A stretch of 7,116 nt of DNA, from NCBI GenBank assembly GCA_903953065.1, contig CAJBIG010000149.1, forward strand, positions 1 through 7,116, read 5' to 3'. This stretch comes from an uncultured Solirubrobacterales bacterium (lineage in GTDB: Bacteria; Actinomycetota; Thermoleophilia; Solirubrobacterales; Solirubrobacteraceae). Made by a program: the position numbers and the translations under genes. Below the pieces are notes generated by a model. The model was not told the origin of the DNA. It ran no database searches and saw only the letters and a program-made list of their open reading frames with translations. This document shows, in pieces, positions 1 to 5,425 of this stretch. Position 1 is the first letter of the stretch. Every line of letters starts with the position of its first letter.

Positions 1-414
1 CGCGGGACGGTAGCCATCAACGCCCTGGCCGCTGACGGTCGTTAGGCAGATGTCACTGATCACGGAGATGCGGCGAAACTCTTCTCGATTTTGGATCTCG
101 CTTAAGTGCACCTCGACAGCCGGCAGCGCGGCTATCTCGAGCGCGTCACGGATCGCGTACGAGTAGTGCGTCCAAGCGCCCGGGTTGATGATGATTCCGT
201 CGGCCGTATCACTCACGCGATGGAGATGCTCAACCAGATCGCCTTCGAAGTTGGTTTGGAAGAACTGGGCTGAAAGTTCAAGCTCAGCGGCGAACTCACC
301 GATTCGCTGCGTCAATCGGTCGTAATCGAGGTCGCCATAGATCGCCGGGTCGCGGCGGCCCAGCTGGTCGAGATTGACGCCGTGAAGGACTGCGATGCGG
401 TTGTGGGCAAGCAC
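1..414 (-). CDS. aroQ: Type II 3-dehydroquinate dehydratase, C-terminus cut by window edge
   Basis: Cytosolic enzyme that dehydrates 3-dehydroquinate to 3-dehydroshikimate (shikimate pathway step 3). It normally forms a dodecamer. I read 138 codons from GTG 414 to the window edge; the family is usually about 145-150 residues, so only a short tail is missing. With this start, every catalytic or substrate-contact residue I recall from the Mycobacterium tuberculosis enzyme is present at a constant +2 offset: Asn14, Arg21 and Tyr26 (in LGRRDPAIYG), Asn77 (NPGAWTH), His103 (EVHLS), Arg110 and Arg114 (NREEFR). The usual NGPNLN opening is HGVNLD here, the RRHS motif is RRIS, and the usual GxIxGxGxxGY is TTVSGQGVDGY, so the sequence is divergent but looks catalytically intact. 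GTG 414 was chosen because it places the first beta strand (RIAVLHGV) at the N-terminus; no ATG or clear Shine-Dalgarno is available. It lies 33 bases downstream of the aroKB stop, in the same reading frame, and is the last aro gene visible in the operon. Confidence 0.95.
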   Translation of the reverse strand, partial: MLAHNRIAVLHGVNLDQLGRRDPAIYGDLDYDRLTQRIGEFAAELELSAQFFQTNFEGDLVEHLHRVSDTADGIIINPGAWTHYSYAIRDALEIAALPAVEVHLSEIQNREEFRRISVISDICLTTVSGQGVDGYRPA

Positions 415-447
415 GACTGCCAGTTTGCCACGTCGAGCGGGCGGCCG

Positions 448-1983
448 TCAGGCAGCGAGCTCTTCGACCGCCGCGCGGACGAGGTCGGGCTCGACCTCAA
501 CTCCGTAGTGCACATCACCCGGCGCGCTGCAGCAGACGAACGGCACCGGCCCGCCGAGGCGCTTCTTGTCGAGCGAGGTTGCGGCGAGCACAGCGTCCAC
601 GTCCAACCCCGGCAGGTTCGTTGGAAGACCGGCGCCATCGAGAATCTGACTCACCTGCTCGCGAAGTTCGGGAGCCTGCGAGATTCGCAGCGCAGCGAGC
701 AGGCCGAGCGAGACTGCCTCTCCGTGACGCAGCTCCGTGTAGCCGGTTGCCGCCTCTACCGCGTGCCCGATCGTGTGGCCGAGGTTGAGCTTCTGGCGCT
801 GCCCGCTGTCACGCTCGTCTCCTGCGACGACTGCAATCTTGATCCGTGCGCATTCGCGGATCATTTGTTCGTCGACCGGTTGACCCTCGCTAACCCGCTC
901 CCAGAGGAGGCCGCCGCCGATCAGCGCCGTCTTGACTACCTCGGCGTAGCCGGCTGCCAACTCGTCGGCGGGAAGCGTCGCGAGCTTCGCCGGATCGACT
1001 AACACCGCCGCTGGCTGGTGGTATGCGCCGACGTAGTTCTTGGCTTGGGGCAGATCGACGCCTGTCTTGCCGCCAAAGGCGGAATCGACTTGTGCCACGA
1101 GCGTCGTCGGAACGTGAACGATTGGAACACCGCGCTGAAAAGTCGCCGCGCAGAAGCCGGCCAGATCGCCGACAACGCCGCCGCCAACTGCAACGACGTG
1201 GTCCGCCCTCGTGACCTGCTGCTCGACGAGCGCGTCCCACACACTCGCCGCAGTTTCCAAGGTTTTGAATGCTTCGCCGGCCTCAAACTCGATCAAGCCC
1301 GCGATCTGTGGAACGTCGCCCGCATACAACGCGGCGACGTTGCTGTCGCTGATAACGAAGCGGCGCGAGTCGTCAGCGATCGGCCAGGGCGCGTCGCTTA
1401 GGGCTCCCTCGCCTACCCAAACCGGGTAGCCGCCGCCCGGCCCGGCCGCCCAGAGCAAGCGCAGTGCGCCGGCGGTGCCATGAGCCATCGCCACCAGAGA
1501 CGGCAGGGCAGCTTCGATCACGTTGGGGTTGCTGCTGGAGAGGTTGGCGTCACCGAGCTCGCGGTAGACGTACTCGCGCTCGCGGAAGAGGTATTCGAAG
1601 CCGGCGCGATCCTTGCCAAGAGGCCGATCGCTTCCCTGAATTCGTTCCCAGGCGACATCAAGGTCGACGTCGAGCAGAACCGTGGTGTGTTCCTCAAGCG
1701 CCTCGATCACTGCTGGCGAGCCCAGTGAACCCCCTCCGAGCGAGATAACTTGCGGCGAGCCTGCCAGCAGCTCGAGGACGACCTCTTCCTCCGCTGCGCG
1801 AAAGCCGGGCTCGCCGTGGGCTTCGAAGTGCTGAGCGGCAGTTAGGCCTGTGCGCTGTTCAATGATCTCGTCGCTGTCGGCGCACGGGATGCCGAGCAGC
1901 TTGGCGACGAGCCTCGCGGCCGTCGTCTTGCCGGCTCCCATGAAGCCGATAAAAACGAGCGAACGGTTTAGCGCCGGGTCCAT
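448..1983 (-). CDS. aroKB: Bifunctional shikimate kinase / 3-dehydroquinate synthase fusion
   Basis: A 511-residue fusion of two shikimate-pathway enzymes. The N-terminal domain (about 1-165) is shikimate kinase, which phosphorylates shikimate with ATP. It has Walker A GFMGAGKT (13-20), the shikimate-binding DSD (36-38), Arg62 in GFRAAE, GGG (83-85), lid Arg120 in DRPL and Arg136 in the REREY segment. After a linker (about 165-185) comes 3-dehydroquinate synthase (about 186-511), which uses NAD and zinc to convert DAHP to 3-dehydroquinate. It shows GEAFKTLE (236-243), VGGGVVGDLAGF (266-277), PTTL (292-295), GGKTGV (304-309) and the probable zinc ligands Glu348 (AEVVK), His403 (LGHTIGH) and His420 (RHGEAV). 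Both halves look complete and active. The ATG lies inside the 3' end of aroC with a 16-base overlap, so the two are probably translationally coupled. Kinase-first fusions of this type are known elsewhere (e.g. Thermotoga), while separate genes are the commoner state. Confidence 0.96.
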   Translation of the reverse strand: MDPALNRSLVFIGFMGAGKTTAARLVAKLLGIPCADSDEIIEQRTGLTAAQHFEAHGEPGFRAAEEEVVLELLAGSPQVISLGGGSLGSPAVIEALEEHTTVLLDVDLDVAWERIQGSDRPLGKDRAGFEYLFREREYVYRELGDANLSSSNPNVIEAALPSLVAMAHGTAGALRLLWAAGPGGGYPVWVGEGALSDAPWPIADDSRRFVISDSNVAALYAGDVPQIAGLIEFEAGEAFKTLETAASVWDALVEQQVTRADHVVAVGGGVVGDLAGFCAATFQRGVPIVHVPTTLVAQVDSAFGGKTGVDLPQAKNYVGAYHQPAAVLVDPAKLATLPADELAAGYAEVVKTALIGGGLLWERVSEGQPVDEQMIRECARIKIAVVAGDERDSGQRQKLNLGHTIGHAVEAATGYTELRHGEAVSLGLLAALRISQAPELREQVSQILDGAGLPTNLPGLDVDAVLAATSLDKKRLGGPVPFVCCSAPGDVHYGVEVEPDLVRAAVEELAA

Positions 1984-3137
1984 GCGATCCGCTCGCAGTA
2001 GCTGACCAGCGCGGCGCGCGCATCATCGATGTGGTCGCCGCCAAACTTGTCGCGGTAAGCGTCGGCGAGCACGAACGCAACCATTGCTTCGGCTACGACA
2101 CCGGCCGCCGGAACAGTGCACGAGTCGGTCCGTTCGCGCAGCGCCTCGGCCGGCTCGCGCGTGCTGATGTCAACCGAACGCAAAGGCTTGGTCAATGTCG
2201 GCAGCGGCTTCATCGCGCCCTGAGCGATCAGCGGTTCGCCGGTCGTCATGCCGCCTTCGAGGCCTCCGGAGCGGTTCGTCTCGCGGTAGTAGCCGCGCTC
2301 GTCGGAGTAGAAAATTTCGTCGTGAGCTTCCGAGCCTGGCCGAGCGGGAAGGTCCCAGCCGTCACCAAGAGACGCCCCTTTGACGGCTTGAATTGAACAG
2401 ATCGCGCCGGCAATCTGACCGTCGAGCCGCGTCTGCCACGAGATGTGCGAACCAACCCCCGGAACCAGACCGAACACGACAACCTCAAATGTGCCGCCGA
2501 TCGACTCATTCGCCTTGCGCTGAACGTTGATGTGCTCGACCATCTGAGCGCTTGTCTCGGGGTCTAGGCAGCGCACGGGATCATCATCGACTCCGTCAAA
2601 GTCGGTTGCCGTGAGCGCTTCTGCTCTTGGCGCAGTGGCGACCGTGCCGATCCGGACGACGTGCGAGCGGACGGTCACGCCCATCGCCTCAAGGAATTGC
2701 CGGCAAAGCGCGCCTCCCGCGACCCGCGCTGCGGTTTCACGCGCGCTGGCGCGTTCGAGAATGTCGCGAATGTCGCTTGTGCCGTATTTCCAAGCGCCAA
2801 CGAGATCGGCGTGCCCCGGCCGCGGCAGATGGACCTCAGGCACGTCGGCCTCAACCGGCCACGGGCTCATCCGCTCTTCCCAGTTCTCAAAGTCGCGATT
2901 AATCACTTGAAGCGCTACCGGCCCGCCGAGCAGACGGCCGTGCCTGATTCCCGCAGTCACTTCGGCGGCATCGCTTTCAATCTTCATGCGCCCGCCCCTG
3001 CCGTGGCCGAGCTGACGGCGCGCAAGGTCGGCGTCGAGCGCGACGCGGTCGACTTCAAGGCCGGCTGGAAGCCCCTCGACGATGCAGGTGAGACCGGGTC
3101 CGTGGGACTCTCCGGCGGTTGTCAGCGAAATAGACAT
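1968..3137 (-). CDS. aroC: Chorismate synthase
   Basis: Converts 5-enolpyruvylshikimate-3-phosphate to chorismate, the last common step to aromatic amino acids, folate and quinones. It needs reduced FMN and acts as a cytosolic tetramer. The 389-residue length is typical of actinobacterial members. All three family signatures are present: GESHGPGL (9-16, with active-site His12), ERASARET (128-135) and RTDSC near residue 335. The second conserved histidine is His109 in PRPGHAD. RRQLGHGRGGRM (40-51), GGMTTGEPL and MKPLPTLTKPL also match the family; the usual GGMxNG is GGMTTG here. The ATG at 3137 gives the expected N-terminus directly before the beta strand leading to GESH. No Shine-Dalgarno precedes it, but TAGCCT (minus strand, 3153-3148) sits 10 bases upstream, so a local promoter with a very short leader is possible. 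It lies 46 bases after the peptidase stop, and its end overlaps the aroKB start. Confidence 0.97.
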   Translation of the reverse strand: MSISLTTAGESHGPGLTCIVEGLPAGLEVDRVALDADLARRQLGHGRGGRMKIESDAAEVTAGIRHGRLLGGPVALQVINRDFENWEERMSPWPVEADVPEVHLPRPGHADLVGAWKYGTSDIRDILERASARETAARVAGGALCRQFLEAMGVTVRSHVVRIGTVATAPRAEALTATDFDGVDDDPVRCLDPETSAQMVEHINVQRKANESIGGTFEVVVFGLVPGVGSHISWQTRLDGQIAGAICSIQAVKGASLGDGWDLPARPGSEAHDEIFYSDERGYYRETNRSGGLEGGMTTGEPLIAQGAMKPLPTLTKPLRSVDISTREPAEALRERTDSCTVPAAGVVAEAMVAFVLADAYRDKFGGDHIDDARAALVSYCERIAWTRR

Positions 3138-3183
3138 TGGTCAGTGCAGGCTAGCGAGCAGCCGCTTTTCTCGGCGGGCGAGT

Positions 3184-3798
3184 TCAACCGCCAAACAGCA
3201 TCGTGATCGCAGAGCCGGCAGCGAGAAACGGTGCCAGCGGCAGCGCAACGGCGCGCGCGTGCCTCCATCCGCGTGCTAGCGCGATCGCTGCGCCCACCAG
3301 AGCACCGATCAGAAGTGCGAACCCTATGGCCACGATGCTGGCAGCCCCCAACGCCGCCCCAATCACGGCGACGAGCTTCACGTCACCCAACCCCAGCCCG
3401 CCCGGCCTCGCTAGCGCGGCGGCGAGGAAGAAGGCAAAGACAAGAAGTGCGAAAAGGAACCGTTCCGTCGCAAAGCCAGGCTCGAATAGAGCCGTCAGCG
3501 CGATCATCGCCAGGAGCCCGCCGCCTGTCAATCGATTTGGAATTCGCCGCGTCTCGAGATCTGTGAGCGCGGCGATGAAGAGCACGCAGAGCAGTGCTGC
3601 CGCCGGCACGAGTTGGGCCTTCGACTCCGCGGAGAGAGCCAGTAGCGGCGCCACGGCGCCTGCCAGTACGGCCGAAAACGCCGCTCTGCGACCCAGAGTC
3701 GGCAGCCCGTCGCTGAGCAGCGCAGCAAAGCGTTCTAGGGCTAGCCCGATCACTGCGCCGAGCAGCGCGGCGGCCGCGATCGATGAGGCGGTGAGCAC
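3184..3798 (-). CDS. Prepilin peptidase-type membrane aspartic protease (A24), lacking the methylase domain
   Basis: Integral membrane protein of 204 residues with about six or seven hydrophobic segments. It carries both catalytic aspartate motifs of peptidase family A24: Asp80 in TDLETRRIPN (79-88) and Asp139 in GLGDVKL (136-142). A24 enzymes cleave the leader of type IV prepilins or pseudopilins at the cytoplasmic face. The C-terminal LPLAPFLAAGS also matches the PxxPFLxxG element of the family. The N-terminal cytoplasmic domain with CxxC zinc motifs, which does the N-methylation in PilD, is absent; only a short N-terminal stretch with one hydrophobic segment precedes the core. This resembles TadV/FlaK-like or short actinobacterial forms, so it is probably a peptidase without methyltransferase activity. 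It starts with GTG at 3798, without a clear Shine-Dalgarno, and heads the aro operon. No pilin gene is in the window, so its substrate is unknown. Family assignment is firm; the specific substrate (Tad/Flp pilin or competence pseudopilin) is inference. Confidence 0.9.
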   Translation of the reverse strand: MLTASSIAAAALLGAVIGLALERFAALLSDGLPTLGRRAAFSAVLAGAVAPLLALSAESKAQLVPAAALLCVLFIAALTDLETRRIPNRLTGGGLLAMIALTALFEPGFATERFLFALLVFAFFLAAALARPGGLGLGDVKLVAVIGAALGAASIVAIGFALLIGALVGAAIALARGWRHARAVALPLAPFLAAGSAITMLFGG

Positions 3799-3852
3799 GC
3801 CAAGAAAGTTAGATCACGAACGCTCTCGCTTGGAATCGGTCACAATCGGTAG
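3799..3852. promoter_or_regulatory. Divergent 54-base spacer, probable promoters for the peptidase-aro operon and the small anchored protein
   Basis: This gap separates two divergent start codons, so it or the adjoining codons must contain promoters for both. On the minus strand TCTAAC (3813-3808), preceded by TG one base away (3816-3815), resembles an extended -10 element and ends 9 bases before GTG 3798. On the plus strand CACAAT (3841-3846) ends 6 bases before ATG 3853. No good -35 hexamer is placed 16-18 bases from either. AATCGGT occurs twice with a 10-base period (3834-3840 and 3844-3850), a possible operator on one helix face. The promoter location is implied by gene arrangement; the exact elements are weak matches. 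Confidence 0.35.
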
Positions 3853-4248
3853 ATGCGCAGCCGCGGAATACTGATTTTGTTGGCAACCTCGGTCGTTCTT
3901 CTAAGCGGCCTCTCGTCGTTGCGCAACAGCTCAGAGAAGCGAAATGCCAAGGAGCCCGCGCCGGCGACGGAGACAGCAAGCGCGAGAGTTCCCGCCGCAA
4001 CGCTCGACGAGGTCAGTGCCGTGATGCCAGCCGACAGCAAAGTCAAACTCAAGGTCGGCCAGCGACTAAAGCTTGAAGTCCGCTCCGCGACGCCCGACAT
4101 CGCCCAGATCGAAGGCCTCGGCCTTAGCTTCCCGGTCGAGCCAGACCTTCCCAGCGGAATCGTTCTCGTTGCTCCGGCAACCGGCAGCTTTGATGTCGCG
4201 CTCGAGATCGCCGGGCGCAAGGTCGGGACGATAATCGTCAGCGACTAA
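3853..4248 (+). CDS. Small membrane-anchored or secreted protein with a cupredoxin-like beta domain
   Basis: Protein of 131 residues whose exact function I do not recognise. The N-terminus has MRSR, then a hydrophobic segment (about 5-23) that would be a signal anchor or signal peptide; there is no lipobox cysteine. A charged, Ala/Pro/Glu-rich linker follows (about 24-52). The rest (about 53-131) is predicted all-beta: KLKVGQRLKLEV, IAQIEGLGL, GIVLVAPATGSFDVAL and KVGTIIV. This order of strands resembles small single-domain cupredoxin-like proteins with a DxAxxxHGYD-like loop, which I recall as common in Thermoleophilia. Here the loop reads PDIAQIEGLGL, and the domain contains no His or Cys at all, so it cannot bind copper in the usual way. 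ATG 3853 has only a weak GGTAG just before it, too close for a normal ribosome site, so the mRNA may be leaderless. It is divergent from the peptidase and convergent with the zinc mini-protein, with the stop codons overlapping. The gene itself is well supported; the fold is inferred. Confidence 0.8.
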   Translation: MRSRGILILLATSVVLLSGLSSLRNSSEKRNAKEPAPATETASARVPAATLDEVSAVMPADSKVKLKVGQRLKLEVRSATPDIAQIEGLGLSFPVEPDLPSGIVLVAPATGSFDVALEIAGRKVGTIIVSD

Positions 4249-4469
4249 TCGACTGCTGGCTGCGGCTTCTCGTCGGCCGCTTCACCCTCTGGCCGGCGCG
4301 CAGCTTGCGCATCGTGCTCTTCGATGAAGACGCCGCTGCCTTCGCACCACGGGCAGTCAACCTCTTGAGGCTCGCCGCCGGCGTTCGAGTTCAGCTTGCC
4401 GGTGCCGCGACATGGCGAGCAGGGGATCGGGCCTTCCGGCTCCTTCTCATCGTCTTCAGCATCTGCCAT
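4245..4469 (-). CDS. DnaJ-like zinc-finger mini-protein with two CxxCxGxG motifs
   Basis: Small acidic protein of 74 residues with two motifs of the DnaJ central zinc domain: CSPCRGTG (17-24) and CPWCEGSG (39-46). These would supply four cysteines (17, 20, 39, 42) for a single zinc site. The flanks (1-16 and about 50-74) are rich in Asp, Glu, Ala and Pro and look disordered. There is no J domain and no client-binding domain, so it is not a DnaJ co-chaperone; full DnaJ has four such motifs and two zincs. Its role is unknown; zinc-dependent protein or RNA binding is a reasonable guess. The architecture recalls Bacillus anti-TRAP, a 53-residue two-motif protein, but I see no sequence relationship beyond the motifs. 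ATG 4469 lacks a Shine-Dalgarno, and TACTCT (minus strand, 4484-4479) lies 9 bases upstream. It is divergent from gluQ across 35 bases, and its TAG shares bases 4246-4247 with the TAA of the upstream plus-strand gene. Confidence 0.85.
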   Translation of the reverse strand: MADAEDDEKEPEGPIPCSPCRGTGKLNSNAGGEPQEVDCPWCEGSGVFIEEHDAQAARRPEGEAADEKPQPAVD

Positions 4470-4504
4470 CGAGGCGGGAGAGTAGCGCTGCTAGCGTCGA
4501 CGGC
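4470..4504. promoter_or_regulatory. Divergent 35-base spacer between zinc mini-protein and gluQ
   Basis: Both flanking genes read away from this spacer, so promoter elements must lie here and in the adjoining codons. TAGCGT on the plus strand (4492-4497) ends 7 bases before GTG 4505. TACTCT on the minus strand (4484-4479) ends 9 bases before ATG 4469. Both fit the actinobacterial -10 pattern TANNNT at leaderless or near-leaderless spacing. No convincing -35 hexamer is seen. GGGAGAG at 4476-4482 is too far from GTG 4505 to be its ribosome site. Confidence 0.35.
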
Positions 4505-5425
4505 GTGGCCGAAGGGCTTATTCAGCTCGCTCCAGCACCCGCTAGATCCAGCGGCCGCTTCGCTCCGAGCCCGACCGGTCCGCTGCACTTGGGCAACCTT
4601 CGGACCGCCCTGATCGCATGGTGTTGCGCTCGATCGACGGGCAGCAGCTTCGCGATCCGCATCGAGGACTTGGACCGCGCGAGGTGCCGTGCCGGCTCGG
4701 CGCAGCAACAGCTCAGCGACCTCGCGGCGATCGGGCTCGAATGGGATCAACCCGTTGTGGTTCAGAGTGAGCGCACGGCGCTCTATGCCGACGCGCTCGC
4801 GCAGCTGCGCAGTGACGGCCTGCTTTACGAGTGCTGGTGCACACGGGCCGAGATTCGCGAAGCCTCGTCGGCGCCGCACGGAGCAGCTACCGCCTACCCG
4901 GGAACCTGCCGCGAATTGTCTGCCGAGCAGTTGGCTGAACGCCGGGCGACGGGACGCAACCCGGCGCTTCGAGTCCGTGCCGAGGAGGCTCGGGTCAAAT
5001 TCTTCGATCGCGTCCACCGCGAGCAAGAGGGAACCGTCGACGATTTCGTCGTCGCCCGTCAGGACGGAGCTTTTGCTTATCACTTGGCGGTCGTCGTCGA
5101 CGACGCCGACCAGTCGATCGACGAAGTGGTTCGCGGCGATGATCTGCTCGATTCCACCCCCGCTCAATGCTGGCTTCAAGAGAGGCTCGGCCTAGCGCGG
5201 CCAAGCTACGTGCACGTTCCTCTTCTCCGTGACGAGAACGGGATACGAATGTCGAAGCGGGATGCGTCGGTGACGTTGGACGGCCAGCGGCAACTATCGG
5301 TCTCGGCGGAAGAGGTGCGGAGCAACCTGATCGCCTCGATCGGCCTCTGCGAGGAGGGAGAGCTGATCGGCGACCAGGAGTTACTAAGCCGCTTCAACTC
5401 AATCCTCGTAGAATCGATCCCGTGA
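4505..5425 (+). CDS. gluQ: Glutamyl-Q tRNA(Asp) synthetase (truncated GluRS-like)
   Basis: Enzyme of 306 residues that activates glutamate with ATP and, in the known family, transfers it to the queuosine base at position 34 of tRNA(Asp). It contains only the class I GluRS catalytic core and no anticodon-binding domain, which separates it from the roughly 470-residue GluRS. Seen in order: GRFAPSPTGPLHLGNL (17-32, with HLGN as the HIGH motif, 28-31), RIEDLD (52-57), a zinc-site pattern Cys110-x-Cys112, Tyr131 and Cys135 (YECWCTR and YPGTCR) matching the YadB C-C-Y-C set, VVRGDDLLDSTP (208-219) and RMSKR (248-252) as the KMSKS motif. I chose GTG 4505. The frame stays open back to ATG 4412, but that region is the 5' half of the opposite-strand zinc gene and reads as low-quality protein. 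GTG 4505 also leaves the usual short N-terminus and a TANNNT element 7 bases upstream. The stop overlaps the next gene by four bases. Confidence 0.9.
   Translation: MAEGLIQLAPAPARSSGRFAPSPTGPLHLGNLRTALIAWCCARSTGSSFAIRIEDLDRARCRAGSAQQQLSDLAAIGLEWDQPVVVQSERTALYADALAQLRSDGLLYECWCTRAEIREASSAPHGAATAYPGTCRELSAEQLAERRATGRNPALRVRAEEARVKFFDRVHREQEGTVDDFVVARQDGAFAYHLAVVVDDADQSIDEVVRGDDLLDSTPAQCWLQERLGLARPSYVHVPLLRDENGIRMSKRDASVTLDGQRQLSVSAEEVRSNLIASIGLCEEGELIGDQELLSRFNSILVESIP

Noticed and set aside
382..1002. Plus-strand open frame of 206 codons opposite aroKB
   Set aside because: It lies entirely antisense to the conserved 3-dehydroquinate synthase domain. Its protein has no recognisable motif, and long antisense frames are expected in GC-rich coding DNA.
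2661..3206. Plus-strand open frame of 181 codons opposite aroC
   Set aside because: It is antisense to the highly conserved chorismate synthase N-terminus, and no homology is recognised.
3203..3874. Plus-strand open frame of 223 codons opposite the prepilin peptidase
   Set aside because: Its Ala/Ser/Pro/Arg-rich product is the mirror of a hydrophobic membrane protein whose two catalytic Asp motifs are intact. It also overlaps the start of the gene at 3853.
3853..3921. Possible lipoprotein signal on the small anchored protein
   Set aside because: The hydrophobic segment is followed by SGLSSLR with no cysteine, so no lipobox exists.
4484..4502. Short palindromes AGCGCT, GCTAGC and CGTCGACG in the zinc-gene/gluQ spacer
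   Set aside because: Six- to eight-base palindromes are frequent by chance in GC-rich DNA, and these show no consistent spacing that would suggest an operator.
4391..5179. Minus-strand open frame of 262 codons opposite gluQ
   Set aside because: It is antisense to the GluQRS catalytic core, which carries all its family motifs. The antisense product resembles no family and would also overlap the start of the zinc gene in another frame.
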